Assembly: GCA_964556665.1 (NCBI GenBank)
Contig: CAZKXU010000002.1
Span: forward strand, 23,365-87,364
Length of the DNA stretch: 64,000 nucleotides
Reading direction: 5' to 3'
Source: CAZKXU01 sp964556665
Lineage (GTDB): Bacteria; Bdellovibrionota_C; UBA2361; CAZKXU01
Shown here: positions 33,445-42,927 of the stretch, in pieces
Numbering within the stretch: the stretch's first letter is position 1
How the letters are laid out: each line of letters opens with the position of its first letter
Made by a program: the position numbers and the translations under genes
The notes under the pieces: model-generated
Told to the model about the DNA's origin: nothing
Database searches by the model: none
What the model saw: only the letters and a program-made list of their open reading frames with translations

Positions 33445-34431
33445 TTATGCCCCTGGCCCCTTTACTAAATCAAACGGCATAGATTTGAAATATTCAAGCC
33501 TAATCAAGATGGTCTCCACGTTTCTGATAAACTTTGAAAAGCGCTGCCTCATTTCATCCATGATCTGTGAATACTGCTCGTAATCAGTAACCTCGAGCTC
33601 TAATTCAGTTGTTCGATCCCCAATCTGTCGAACATAATAGGTTATATGCGGCTGCATTTTACAAAATTCTAAGAGTTGACTCTCTAGATGTGGATCGAAT
33701 GTTTGAAATTCTAATTGTGATTTGAATAATTTCATCCCTATTTTTTCTCGATCAATCTCAATTCTATAACCAACGATGATACCCAGGCTTTCTAATTTTT
33801 TTATTCTATATGTGACCATTATTGGAGTTACACCAAGGATCTCTGCTAATTCCTTATTCGAATAACGGGAATTCTGAGAGAGCTGCTCCAATAAATTAAA
33901 ATCTATCTTATCTAATGCAAGATTATCTGGCTCACCTCCGATGCTAAAGTATTCACTACCATAGCCAAGTAAATAATTCTTTCGAAAATACCAGCTATCA
34001 ACAATAGTATAGACACTAAAGCGCACCAAGATATCAGAGAATTGGGCAAGAATATTCTCCTGAATTGTGTGAAACTCCTTAGGAGTTCTAGCAAAAGTTG
34101 CAAACATCAAATCCCACAATCCGGTACAAGCAGCCACCCAATAAATCCTAGGATGCTTATTCAAAAATTGTATTAAAGCTGCTATCCGTTTTGGATTATT
34201 TTCAAGACGAAGATAAGTTTTATGAACCATCAATCCAAATTTGTAAGGGTTAACACTGGTGGTATACTTGGTAATTAGTTTTTGATCAGCCAGTCGATCG
34301 ATCCGATATTTAATTCGATCTCTTCCAAGTTTTAGTTTTCTAGATAAGTCTGCGAGAGAAATTCTTGAGTTGTGATCCAACTCATATAAAATCCTCTGAT
34401 TAATTTGGTCAAGCTTAGGTGAAATATCCAT
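33445..34431 (-). CDS. Tandem AsnC/Lrp family transcriptional regulator
   Basis: A 328-residue protein made of two AsnC/Lrp units: helix-turn-helix one at residues 1-65 (QINQRILYELDHNSRISLAD, KLKLGRDRIKYRIDRL) with an incomplete sensor region to about 155, and helix-turn-helix two at 175-225 (DFNLLEQLSQNSRYSNKELA, VTPIMVTYRIKKLESLGIIV) with its own sensor region. It reads away from the leucine dehydrogenase gene with 251 bp between; Lrp-type control of branched-chain amino acid catabolism is the likely role (inference). The intergenic region should hold the operator. Confidence 0.85.
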   Translation of the reverse strand: MDISPKLDQINQRILYELDHNSRISLADLSRKLKLGRDRIKYRIDRLADQKLITKYTTSVNPYKFGLMVHKTYLRLENNPKRIAALIQFLNKHPRIYWVAACTGLWDLMFATFARTPKEFHTIQENILAQFSDILVRFSVYTIVDSWYFRKNYLLGYGSEYFSIGGEPDNLALDKIDFNLLEQLSQNSRYSNKELAEILGVTPIMVTYRIKKLESLGIIVGYRIEIDREKIGMKLFKSQLEFQTFDPHLESQLLEFCKMQPHITYYVRQIGDRTTELELEVTDYEQYSQIMDEMRQRFSKFIRNVETILIRLEYFKSMPFDLVKGPGA

Positions 34432-34682
34432 ATTTTTAAGTATCCTCTATGATATTTTATTAATAATACGTGGTTTATGAACATTTTAGTAGTGGAATTT
34501 TGTAATTGTCAGCTTAATATATACTGCAAGATTCATTATACGATAGATCCTTGCTATTATCCTTATTTACAATAATTACTAGCTTTATCTTATTAATATT
34601 CAGCCTATTAATTAATTTACTTTATTATATTTTATAAATGTGTATAATTCAGGAATCAAACGGTTTTATTTGGAGTCATTTT

Positions 34683-35804
34683 ATGTCGATCACTGAGCTA
34701 ACAAATTTAACAGAATCTGAGCACGAAAAAGTAGTAGTTATCACCGAACCAAGCATCGGGTTGCACGGTGTGATTGCAATTCACAATACTAAGCTTGGCC
34801 CAGCCTTAGGCGGTTGTCGTGTACAGAACTACCCTACTGAAGCTGCAGCCATAAAAGATGCACTTCTTCTATCCCAAGGCATGACTTATAAAAATGCCCT
34901 AGCAGAGCTCCCCTTTGGAGGCGGCAAAGCATGCTTGATATCTAAAGGCTTAGTGGGCCAGCAGCGGATCGAGGTCTTTAAAGCCTTTGCGGAGTATGTA
35001 GAAAGTCTCGATGGACAATATATCACTGCTGAAGATCTTGGAACCACAGTAAGTGATGTAATGACAATGCGGAGCGTTACAAAGCATGCTTGCTGCTTTG
35101 CCACAGAAATTGGCGGTTCAGGAGATCCCTCCCCTTGGACTGCTAGAGGACTTTTCAAAGCTATCCTAGCAGCTGCTCAATTTAGATATTATTCAAATAG
35201 TTTGCGTGAAAAGTCTATATATGTAGAAGGTGTTGGTAAAGTTGGCTACCACCTTATTCAACTTCTCTCTCAGGCAGGTTGTAAAATATATGCGTCAGAT
35301 CTCAATGCAGAAAGATTAGAGATCGTAGTAAATGAATTTGGCGTAGAGCCGATATCCCTCAATGAATCGACAAAGATCAAGGTAAATATATTTTCACCTT
35401 GCGCTATAGGCCAAACGGTCAACATCAGAAATCTTAACATGATCGATTCTGAGATTATCGCAGGTGGCGCTAATAATCAGATCGCTGATGACTTAGCTCG
35501 TCAGCATATCATGAAGAAAAAAATAACATATTGTCCAGACTTTGCGGCAAATGCAGGTGGTGTTATTGCTGCTGCGGGCGAATTCAGAAGCACTGAATGG
35601 GACGAAAATTGGGTTAAAGAAAAGATTGACAATCTATACCACACCATTTACGGAATACTACTGGAATCTACCATTTCTGGCCGCTTTGCTGAGGATATTG
35701 CGATAGGCATGGCAAGGCGCAGATTAGATGGCTATGAAACTTCGGAGGATATTACCGTCTCAAATTTTTTAAGGAGTTGTAATATGGATAGAGAGATATT
35801 ATAG
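34683..35804 (+). CDS. Leucine/valine/phenylalanine dehydrogenase family
   Basis: About 373 residues from ATG 34683, selected over 34638 because GGAG lies 8 nt upstream. Family features: substrate-binding NTKLGPALGGCR, MTYKNALAELPFGGGKACL with Lys70 and Lys82 as the usual catalytic/substrate pair, AEDLGTTVSDV, and the NAD+ Rossmann loop EGVGKVGYHLIQLL near 183. The enzyme oxidatively deaminates branched-chain or aromatic amino acids with NAD+. Length and motifs are complete; the stop TAG is also the first three bases of a 55-bp palindrome (35802-35856). Divergent from the tandem Lrp regulator. Confidence 0.9.
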   Translation: MSITELTNLTESEHEKVVVITEPSIGLHGVIAIHNTKLGPALGGCRVQNYPTEAAAIKDALLLSQGMTYKNALAELPFGGGKACLISKGLVGQQRIEVFKAFAEYVESLDGQYITAEDLGTTVSDVMTMRSVTKHACCFATEIGGSGDPSPWTARGLFKAILAAAQFRYYSNSLREKSIYVEGVGKVGYHLIQLLSQAGCKIYASDLNAERLEIVVNEFGVEPISLNESTKIKVNIFSPCAIGQTVNIRNLNMIDSEIIAGGANNQIADDLARQHIMKKKITYCPDFAANAGGVIAAAGEFRSTEWDENWVKEKIDNLYHTIYGILLESTISGRFAEDIAIGMARRRLDGYETSEDITVSNFLRSCNMDREIL

Positions 35805-35856
35805 CGAATGAGATACGTCCGTAGCGAATTTCGCTACGGACTGATATCACTCACTA
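35802..35856. repeat. 55-bp palindrome, family P copy 2
   Basis: TAGCGAATGAGATACG... against its near-complement ending TCACTA, with a few mismatches. Its first three bases are the stop codon of the leucine dehydrogenase gene. A second 11-bp hairpin CCGAATTCGCA/TGCGAATTCGG lies at 35864-35889. Confidence 0.88.
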
Positions 35857-35928
35857 TATAAGCCCGAATTCGCAAAGCTGCGAATTCGGAAGCATAGTTT
35901 GAGACTCAAAGATAGAAAAAACCGATGA

Positions 35929-38124
35929 CTACTGGTCGCCTAGTGCTACTCTAAAATCATGGTAGTTCTTATACTGTGAGCTAGCAGGATCTATCACATG
36001 CTTTTTACAGGTTACATTGCTTTCTACATTATCGATATCAAATGTTCCAACTGTGCTTGCGTCCCATAAATAGCCATCATCTGAGCTTATCTTTGTATTC
36101 TGAATGATAACCTGATCAGATGCGCCTATCTGCATGTTAAAACGATCTCCTTTGCCAGGAGGCAATGTGAAGGTGCTGTTGTATATTGCAAGGGTCCCAA
36201 TATTCATATTTTGTGAGCCACTACCATGATATACGACTAGACCGCCAGTTCCAGAGCACCCTGTAGTTGGATCGGAACCAGCCTCGTAGTATACGTTGCT
36301 AAGAAGCATATTGCCATTCTGTCTTCCAGCGTTGGTAAATGCTGAGCCGCCTCCGCAGTAATCTCCAAGCCCGGGCTCGATGCATGTGACATTAAGTATT
36401 GAGATATCACCATTTCCAGGTAAACCGGTTGACTCACCAGCTCTATTAACATACTGTTTACAAGTTCTTCCTAGATAAGCCATAAGTAAATTCTCAACAC
36501 GTATCTTATTCTCCTGTTGATGATTATACCAAGCATGCTCCTCTGGGATATTCTCGATAGAACCACCACGCCATAGCACATTTCCTATACGCCACGATAA
36601 CACTCCCCACTTTACATGCTTACCACCACTCAAGTCTGATGGATTAGATGGATTCCATGTTCCGATTACTGATACATCTAAAAAGTTTATATCTGTAAAT
36701 GAACCATTATTTTCAGCAAATATTATCCCTGCTCTGTCCGATGGCCTAATGAGCAAGTCAACGAAGGTTAAATAGCTTGCCTGAGAGAAATAAATAGTGT
36801 CGCCACCACCGCTAGGGTTGCGCTTTATTTCAACCGACCCGTAGCCTTGCTCAGCCATGACCCAACGTTGAGGAGCTACCTTTTGAGAGGCTTTATCTTT
36901 AATATCGCCGATATGTGGGTATAGCCCAGGAGCAATAGAAATCACATCTCCAGGCACTGATACTGCAATCGCCGCATTGATAGGAGAGCTAGCAGGGGTA
37001 AATTTGCCATTCTTAGTATATCCACCAGTATCTACTTTGATCGTTGCGTCTGTAACTGGATCTGGAACATACATAGTACCTTGAAAATTACTCCTTAAAA
37101 TATTAGCACCTTGATATGCTCTTGCTTCGTAATAGTATTCCTTGCCAAGCTGTCCACTTGGCACAGTGATGGTAAATGTATATAGTCCAAAACTATCTGT
37201 TACTCCTGATTTATATAGGACTGAATTAGGCAGCTCTCCCGTGACTGTATCAGGCGCTGATGGATCCTGATAAACCTCTACAGCAAGTCCTGCTTGGTTA
37301 GTTTTTGTATCTAAAGTAAACGTCATCATTTGTCCTGCATATGCAGCATGATCATCCACAGTTAAAGACATCAGTGAGCCATGATATGGTTGTACAACAG
37401 TAATTAAGACCGTACAGTTTGTACTTTGGACATTGTTATTGTCAGTCACTACAAGAGAAGCAGTATACGTACCGACTGCTTGATATTGATGATTAGCTAC
37501 TGAGGAGCCTGAACTTTGAGAATTACTATCACCAAAATCAAAGTGATAATCAATAATTGTCCCATCACTATCAATGCTTTTTGTGCCATCAAAGTTAACA
37601 CTTAAAGGAGCGGGTCCGTAACGCTTATCCGCAGTTAAGGAGCAAACTGGAGGAATGTTTGTTGGGCTTGGAGTGGCTGTAGGAGTTGGCGTTACTGTAG
37701 GTGTGGATGTTGGTGTTGGTGTTGCAGTAGGATCGTTATCATCACTAGGTGGTGCAGGTATAAATGGATCGTCGTTGTTATCCTGCCCTAATTTAATTTC
37801 TCCAGCTCTACATGCGTTTATAAAGGCCAGATCTATCTTATGCTTGGCTGCTCTCTTAGGTTTATTACTCTTTCGCGCCTCTTTGATAGCTAGCTTAATA
37901 GTCTTTATTAGCTTATTGGGATTTACTATCTCAGTATAAGCTCCACGCTTACTACTTGCCACTGTAGTTGGCAATATGCAAGCCAGTTTTCTTTTACCTC
38001 CACTTACAGGTACCACAACTGACTCAGTTTGAGCAAATGACAGAGTACAATCTACTAGATTAATTATCAGAAATATAAATGAGATCGTTTTAATAATATT
38101 TATATATTTATTTACTGTCTGCAT
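35929..38124 (-). CDS. Secreted PKD plus right-handed beta-helix protein
   Basis: A 731-residue protein with a signal sequence (TISFIFLIINLVDCTLSFA, to about 31). Residues 40-110 are the Cys-basic-Cys module (Cys49, Cys105), then a TPTPT linker. A PKD domain follows (CSLTADKRYGPAPLSVNFDG ... FDFGDSNSQSSG ... AVGTYTASLVVTDN, about 155-245) and a further beta domain. From about residue 370 there is a parallel beta-helix with repeated short strands such as LTFVDLLIRPSD, ILNVTCIEPG and LAIYNSTFTLPPG, typical of polysaccharide lyases or surface proteins. No catalytic triad was identified. Its start overlaps the end of the upstream gene by 13 nt, so the two form an operon. Confidence 0.78.
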   Translation of the reverse strand: MQTVNKYINIIKTISFIFLIINLVDCTLSFAQTESVVVPVSGGKRKLACILPTTVASSKRGAYTEIVNPNKLIKTIKLAIKEARKSNKPKRAAKHKIDLAFINACRAGEIKLGQDNNDDPFIPAPPSDDNDPTATPTPTSTPTVTPTPTATPSPTNIPPVCSLTADKRYGPAPLSVNFDGTKSIDSDGTIIDYHFDFGDSNSQSSGSSVANHQYQAVGTYTASLVVTDNNNVQSTNCTVLITVVQPYHGSLMSLTVDDHAAYAGQMMTFTLDTKTNQAGLAVEVYQDPSAPDTVTGELPNSVLYKSGVTDSFGLYTFTITVPSGQLGKEYYYEARAYQGANILRSNFQGTMYVPDPVTDATIKVDTGGYTKNGKFTPASSPINAAIAVSVPGDVISIAPGLYPHIGDIKDKASQKVAPQRWVMAEQGYGSVEIKRNPSGGGDTIYFSQASYLTFVDLLIRPSDRAGIIFAENNGSFTDINFLDVSVIGTWNPSNPSDLSGGKHVKWGVLSWRIGNVLWRGGSIENIPEEHAWYNHQQENKIRVENLLMAYLGRTCKQYVNRAGESTGLPGNGDISILNVTCIEPGLGDYCGGGSAFTNAGRQNGNMLLSNVYYEAGSDPTTGCSGTGGLVVYHGSGSQNMNIGTLAIYNSTFTLPPGKGDRFNMQIGASDQVIIQNTKISSDDGYLWDASTVGTFDIDNVESNVTCKKHVIDPASSQYKNYHDFRVALGDQ

Positions 38125-39659
38125 AATCCGCCTTTACCTGTAATAAAAAGATCGTAATCGCTTTCAACCTCACTTTTAGTTAGTGCACGGTTTAAAAACT
38201 TTGCTTCGTCAACTAATCCGTTATTTTTATCATCGAATGTAGATGGGCCAGGTTCGCCAACAATAGCATAGTTGCACTCTCCGATCGGCTGCCCTGAATC
38301 ACGTGGATCTCTAGTAGTAATCTTAGAAGCTACTTTACAAACATTGTATCCATTGCCATCAGAGCGCGATCCGCAGCTTGAGTGGTTCATGTATAGAGCC
38401 AACTCTCTTGCGTCTGCATCATGAGTACAGGTTACATATTGCCACTCTCCCCAAGGGAAACTCGGGCTAGTAACTTTTTCTCTATGACTTAGATCACTGT
38501 CAGGATCAAATGCACAGGTAATTCTTCCACCGTTCCAGTGTGTTGTATCGTCAATATATAGATTAATTGCCACAGTACTGCTTGGACCCTGCTGATCAAA
38601 TATCGTCATTTTATCAGAGTTATTCTTGCCACGCGGATTTACCCAGGCCGACATCGTAAAACTACTGCCATAAAATTGATTCGATTTAACTGGCAGGGTG
38701 TAGTGCGCTTCCTGGATGTTTGCACAATCCTTAGCAAGTCCAAAAAATCCAGGCACTGATTGTGGACATGTATGTCCTGGATACAATGCATAATCAATAC
38801 ATATTGAATGATAACCATTCGCAGAGGAATCAAGCGCAACAGAGTCATCCTGCTCCTCATGCTCGTAGTAAAATACAAGTGAATTAGAGCAAGGTCCTGA
38901 GGCAATATCACCATTACCATCATAGCCGTAAAATAACTGTTGCACTTTAACGCTATCTTGTGAGCCGTCATTCACCAATAGTTCAATAGTGTAATTACCA
39001 ACAACGTCCGGAATAAAACTTGCGATTGGTTGATCTGGACTTGCAAGCGTTGCATTACTTCCAACTGGTGCAGTAACGATACTCCATAGATATGTAAGTG
39101 GACTATTTTCTGGATCACTACTTTGAGAGCCATCAAGATAAGCCATTACTCCAGTTTGACCGTAAGGAGGTGAACTAACAGTAGCAACTGGAATTAAATT
39201 CTCTGCTGTTGACGTTGGTGTTGGTGTAGGTGTAGGAGTATTTGTTGCAACGGCTGTTGGCGTTGATGACGCTATAGTCTCTGGAGTACTAGTGGGTTCT
39301 GGATTAGGAATATTTGGGTCAGAGGGTGGAGCGATAGGACTACCATTCTCCTCACTTGGATACTTCATTTCTGAGCAGATTTTATCCGCTCGAAATACTG
39401 CTTTTTCATCTGGACTACGCTGTGATCTAGGCAGCTTAGAAATCTTACGTACATTGCGTCTACTTATAAACTTAACTACTTCATTGTTTCTAATCCTACC
39501 TAGCCGAGGAGCGTTATCAATAAATATACACCCAAGTCTATATTTTGCATTGATAACAGTGACCGTACCTAATTCTCTTGTTGAATTATCTTGAGAACTA
39601 GCATTCCCAACCACCAACAGGAATATAAGAAAAATTATTGCGTGTACTACCTTAACCAC
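38112..39659 (-). CDS. Secreted LamG-like protein with PKD/REJ-type domain
   Basis: A 515-residue protein with a GTG start and a signal peptide (VKVVHAIIFLIFLLVVGNA, about 1-20). Residues 30-98 are the Cys-basic-Cys module (Cys44, Cys95), followed by an ETSTP/TPTPTPTPTS linker. A PKD-like domain contains SPLTYLWSIVTAPVGSN and VGNYTIELLVNDGSQD (about 155-235). The C-terminal half is a LamG/concanavalin-like jelly roll: SFTMSAWVNPRGK, WQYVTCTHDADARELALYMN and GLVDEAKFLNRALTKSEVE. Such domains bind sugars or proteins. It is first of a two-gene operon with the beta-helix protein. Confidence 0.78.
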   Translation of the reverse strand: MVKVVHAIIFLIFLLVVGNASSQDNSTRELGTVTVINAKYRLGCIFIDNAPRLGRIRNNEVVKFISRRNVRKISKLPRSQRSPDEKAVFRADKICSEMKYPSEENGSPIAPPSDPNIPNPEPTSTPETIASSTPTAVATNTPTPTPTPTSTAENLIPVATVSSPPYGQTGVMAYLDGSQSSDPENSPLTYLWSIVTAPVGSNATLASPDQPIASFIPDVVGNYTIELLVNDGSQDSVKVQQLFYGYDGNGDIASGPCSNSLVFYYEHEEQDDSVALDSSANGYHSICIDYALYPGHTCPQSVPGFFGLAKDCANIQEAHYTLPVKSNQFYGSSFTMSAWVNPRGKNNSDKMTIFDQQGPSSTVAINLYIDDTTHWNGGRITCAFDPDSDLSHREKVTSPSFPWGEWQYVTCTHDADARELALYMNHSSCGSRSDGNGYNVCKVASKITTRDPRDSGQPIGECNYAIVGEPGPSTFDDKNNGLVDEAKFLNRALTKSEVESDYDLFITGKGGLCRQ

Positions 39660-39840
39660 TTGAAATCTCTATGGAATACTTTTGTTATTATTATATTAAA
39701 GCCTGTAGAGCTGTTAGTGCAATTTACATACCTGGAGGAGCTCGCTTACTGAGGTGTTAAAATGACTATTCTGGGGAGCATAAGCGCATTTGCTCAACAA
39801 CTCCGAGAGCCTGAGATTATTGAGCAAAGAAGATCAGCAA
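39660..39840. other. Intergenic region before the LamG protein
   Basis: About 180 bp between the ccmH and LamG-like genes; it should carry the promoter of the LamG/beta-helix operon. The palindromic CTCAACAACTCCGAGAGCC... GATTATTGAGC near 39790-39825 is a possible stop for the upstream operon. No gene seen. Confidence 0.4.
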
Positions 39841-40257
39841 TTAGGATGTTGTCTTTTGAGAGCGTCTGATATTTGCCCTAAGCCACAGCATTAATCCTAC
39901 ACCTCCAAAGAGTAGAAATGAGATTGGGGCAAGCCAAGCGATGAGACCAACGCCTGATGTTTGTGGGACAGCGCTAATCTGAGTACCAAAACGCCCAAAT
40001 AGATACTGCATAATCTGCTCTTCACTCTCACCATTTATAATCCTCTGCCGCAGTTCATCTTTTAAATCAGTAGCACTTGAGCTTGGACAATCGCTTAATA
40101 CTCGGCCTGGGCAGAATGGGCTAAGTACTGAATCGAAGATTCGTTTGGCTGTAAGCTCCTGCTCTTTTGCAAGATCCAGCGAAAAGGCAGCTGTACTAAT
40201 AATACAAGTAGATAAGAAAAAAACTATGGCTAAATATGAGCGGGGAATGAGATTCAT
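39841..40257 (-). CDS. ccmH: Cytochrome c maturation protein CcmH/NrfF type
   Basis: About 138 residues from the ATG at 40257, which has GGGG 6 nt upstream and begins with a signal peptide (MNLIPRSYLAIVFFLSTCII). The region SPFCPGRVLSDCPSSSATDLKDELRQRI is the CcmH active-site region in the variant with Cys pairs spaced CPG..LSDC, followed by YLFGRFGTQI and a C-terminal membrane helix (FLLFGGVGLMLWL). CcmH reduces apocytochrome haem-site cysteines in the periplasm. It overlaps pyrE's end within a few bases, so the two are co-transcribed. It serves cytochromes such as the one at 949-1602. Confidence 0.8.
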   Translation of the reverse strand: MNLIPRSYLAIVFFLSTCIISTAAFSLDLAKEQELTAKRIFDSVLSPFCPGRVLSDCPSSSATDLKDELRQRIINGESEEQIMQYLFGRFGTQISAVPQTSGVGLIAWLAPISFLLFGGVGLMLWLRANIRRSQKTTS

Positions 40258-40258
40258 T

Positions 40259-40930
40259 TTATGCCCCATACTGTTTTAGATAATTAGCAATCGAGCTTTG
40301 CTGGTCTGAGCTAAGCAAAATACCGCTTTCATTTTCCCTACTAAGATACTGCACAATCTCATGTATGTTAACTAGAGGAGCAACAGTAAGCCCTAATTCT
40401 TTCTCTGATTCTTTAATAGCCGATAGTGTGGTTGTGCCGCGTTCACATCTATCAACAGAAATTACAACTGATATAATTTCGACTTTGGCTATACTGTTAA
40501 GAAATGGCACAACCTCTCTCAGTGTTGTACCTGCGGTAATTACATCCTCGACAATTATAAGACGTGAGCCATCCTGAATCTTGCCTCCTACGATAACTCC
40601 ACCATCTCCATGCTCTTTCGCCTCTTTGCGGTTAAAAGCAAAACCTATGTCCATCTGATGCTGAGTAGCTAGTGCGGCTGAAGTTGCAACTGCGAGAGGG
40701 ATTCCTTTGTAGGCAGGACCAAATATTAAATCAATTCTTCCTAAGCCAAGATTAACAATATGATCAGCGTAAAATCCTCCAAGTTGACCGATCTTAGCGC
40801 CGCTATTGAAATTCCCAGTATTTACAAAGTATGGCGTTTTTCTTCCTGACTTAGTAGTAAAATCCCCAAAAGTAAGAGCTCCTGATTTTACTAAGAAATC
40901 AATGAATTTTATCTGATATGGCTTAAGCAT
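40259..40930 (-). CDS. pyrE: Orotate phosphoribosyltransferase
   Basis: A 223-residue protein with the PRPP-binding motif LIIVEDVITAGTTLRE near residue 120, the flexible catalytic loop NRKEAKEHGDGG (Lys residues) and FGPAYKGIPLAVATSAAL; N-terminal LKPYQIKFIDFLVKSGALTF is typical for PyrE. It converts orotate plus PRPP to orotidine 5'-phosphate in pyrimidine synthesis. The gene is first in a pyrE-ccmH operon, an unusual pairing with no obvious functional link. Confidence 0.92.
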   Translation of the reverse strand: MLKPYQIKFIDFLVKSGALTFGDFTTKSGRKTPYFVNTGNFNSGAKIGQLGGFYADHIVNLGLGRIDLIFGPAYKGIPLAVATSAALATQHQMDIGFAFNRKEAKEHGDGGVIVGGKIQDGSRLIIVEDVITAGTTLREVVPFLNSIAKVEIISVVISVDRCERGTTTLSAIKESEKELGLTVAPLVNIHEIVQYLSRENESGILLSSDQQSSIANYLKQYGA

Positions 40931-41121
40931 GCTGCTGGTCCACTAATATCAAAGTTAGATCTTCAAGGCAACATCCTAGCAATATCATGTTATGTAGCAG
41001 CTCAAAAAGTGTGGGTAAAACCGTAGGACAGCGAACGTCTTGAAACGGGTCCCCGAGCGCCCATTTTAAGCCGTTCTCCGAGCCTACAGCTCGTCCTGGC
41101 CATCCATGGCTAGGCTATAGA

Positions 41122-41156
41122 AAGTGACAGAATAACGCTACGGCATTCTGTCACTT
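41122..41156. repeat. Hairpin, possible terminator between pyrE and htpX-like gene
   Basis: AAGTGACAGAAT pairs with ATTCTGTCACTT around AACGCTACGGC. It resembles a degenerate member of the 55-bp palindrome family (CTACGG core) and lies 16 bp after the stop of the M48 peptidase gene. A fragment shared with 885-902 (CTCAAAAAGTGTGGGTAAA) lies nearby at 41003-41021. Confidence 0.6.
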
Positions 41157-41171
41157 GCGATACTATTGTCT

Positions 41172-42164
41172 CTATTCATCTGCGCTTTGCTGAGGTGCGT
41201 TCTTAACTGAATACGCCATAAAACCGGCAAAGGCAGTAAGAGGTAGTACGACAAGTAAGATTCCTACTGTAATCGCAACAAAGCGTGATGCTAGAGAAAC
41301 TTTAGTTTTTCCGAAGAGATCTTGTCGCAGAGCCGCAATGCGCTCTGTAAGTCCCGGGTGGGTTGACAACCAGCGTCCAAGAGTCATTAATCCGGTGTTT
41401 AACTGCTCCCGTTGTGCGAGATACTGCTCTATGTTGACCTGCGAGGCTAATTTTCCACCAACAGCAAGTACCTTCAACCCCTCTAGTGCGTTATCAGTCC
41501 TACCTACTGCCCAGAAACCCCAAGCATCGCAGGTATACTCACAGGCACGTGAATAGGCTTTACCTAGAAATGGAATCATTTTTCCTGGTGCTAATAACCA
41601 GAACCAGTTTAGATGTCCAGCTTTAAGATGAGAAAGCTCATGTGCGATTATAAAATCCCTGGCATTCTCATTATTGCCACAAGCCTCTAGTAGCTCAGTG
41701 TACACAACCACCATATTTGACCCACGAAATTTAGTAGCTAGCGCGTTTAACGCTCCGCCTGACTGTGTAAGATAAAATTCAGGAACTCTCTTTAATCCTA
41801 TTTTTTTAGTCAATCTTATAAGGCTCTGATGGAGTTCAGGAAACTGATTTTCGCTAACTCGCACAGCGCTACTACGCAGATAGGCTACGAAGGAAAGGTG
41901 CCCCAGAAATATAAGTAAGCCAAAGAAGACCAGATAGAGTAGACCGACTACTGAAACAGCCAATAGCGTCCAAGCCAGTAGAGAAGCTACTATCAATATG
42001 AATTTAAGCAAACTCTCACCTGCAGCACGGTGCGGCAAGCCCATGCCTGCTGAGTCAAACTGTGAGGACTCAATCTCTATAGATTTTTGAAGCTCGCTCT
42101 TAAGAGCGCTACTTGAGTTGCTAGATCCAGTTGTTACGGTGCCAAAATTATTCTGATTAATCAT
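41172..42164 (-). CDS. M48 family metalloprotease, HtpX-like
   Basis: A 330-residue integral membrane zinc protease: two helices at about 52-95, then the HELSH motif (FIIAHELSHLKAGH; His175, Glu176, His179) with a likely third ligand Glu209 (CEYTCDAWG), and a further pair of helices near 285-315. The C-terminal catalytic part STHPGLTERIAALRQD is typical for HtpX/Ste24-like proteins. It degrades misfolded membrane proteins. An N-terminal Asn/Ser-rich extension of 50 residues is longer than usual. Monocistronic. Confidence 0.87.
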   Translation of the reverse strand: MINQNNFGTVTTGSSNSSSALKSELQKSIEIESSQFDSAGMGLPHRAAGESLLKFILIVASLLAWTLLAVSVVGLLYLVFFGLLIFLGHLSFVAYLRSSAVRVSENQFPELHQSLIRLTKKIGLKRVPEFYLTQSGGALNALATKFRGSNMVVVYTELLEACGNNENARDFIIAHELSHLKAGHLNWFWLLAPGKMIPFLGKAYSRACEYTCDAWGFWAVGRTDNALEGLKVLAVGGKLASQVNIEQYLAQREQLNTGLMTLGRWLSTHPGLTERIAALRQDLFGKTKVSLASRFVAITVGILLVVLPLTAFAGFMAYSVKNAPQQSADE

Positions 42165-42443
42165 AAATTACTCCTGTAAAAATTCGATATTTACTATCTT
42201 GATAAACTAATCTTGCAGATAAGACAGATTGCTTCTATTTTTTTGAATTAAAGAATTTGAACAATCCCATAGTGTTACACCTGGAGAGCTTGCTTCATTC
42301 AATGATACAGTTCCGAACTGTCTGATCCTGTAATCAATAAAATAATTATGATCTAAGAAATAGCATCATATTGAATAGCTTCATCATATATCAGTCGAAA
42401 TATAATCTGATGTCAGCAATTTCAACGAATAGGTTGAGTCAGC

Positions 42444-42860
42444 ATGGGGGTACCAATTGTGTTAAGCGGAGAGCTAGAGAGAGATATTCTTATCTGGATT
42501 AACGGCGCGGAATCTAATATTCCTGATACGCAAGCTGCGCTACCGCGTGCCTCTGTTAGATTGTTATTACTTAGTCTAGCTCTAAGAAATAAAGAAAGGA
42601 TGGGAACAGACATCACTCAATCAACCCAGGTTTCATTTCTTGAGCTCGATCGCACAAACCTATTCCGTACACTGATTAAGTTAAGCAAACAAGGACATTT
42701 AGAATTTATAGGCAACCAGGGTGAGTATATCAATGAACAGGAGTTAAATACAGTATACTCCAATCTTCTTAACGGCTCATTTAATGGAGAGGTGCAACTT
42801 ACAGCGTCAGGCTTATTAGAATTAATACGCCAGAAAAAACTCATGAGAACTACGCTTTAG
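42444..42860 (+). CDS. Small protein with winged-helix-like pattern, unknown function
   Basis: A 138-residue protein of mainly alpha character. The centre resembles a winged helix: DITQSTQVSFLELDRTNLF, then RTLIKLSKQGHLEFIG followed by a strand-turn-strand QGEYINEQELN, and a C-terminal helix LTASGLLELIRQKK. This would fit a small DNA-binding regulator, but it is not a named family that I recognise. Coding status rests on frame length and codon use. A 55-bp palindrome begins 2 nt after the stop. Confidence 0.6.
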   Translation: MGVPIVLSGELERDILIWINGAESNIPDTQAALPRASVRLLLLSLALRNKERMGTDITQSTQVSFLELDRTNLFRTLIKLSKQGHLEFIGNQGEYINEQELNTVYSNLLNGSFNGEVQLTASGLLELIRQKKLMRTTL

Positions 42861-42862
42861 TA

Positions 42863-42917
42863 TAGCGAGTGAGATAAGTCCGTAGCAAAATTCGCTACGG
42901 ACTTATCTCACTCGCTA
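42863..42917. repeat. 55-bp palindrome, family P copy 3
   Basis: TAGCGAGTGAGATAAG... with a single arm mismatch (AGCAAAATTCGC), 2 nt after the stop of the upstream gene and 10 nt from the stop of the convergent carbonic anhydrase gene. It may terminate both. Confidence 0.9.
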
Positions 42918-42927
42918 AAGGAGTCTG

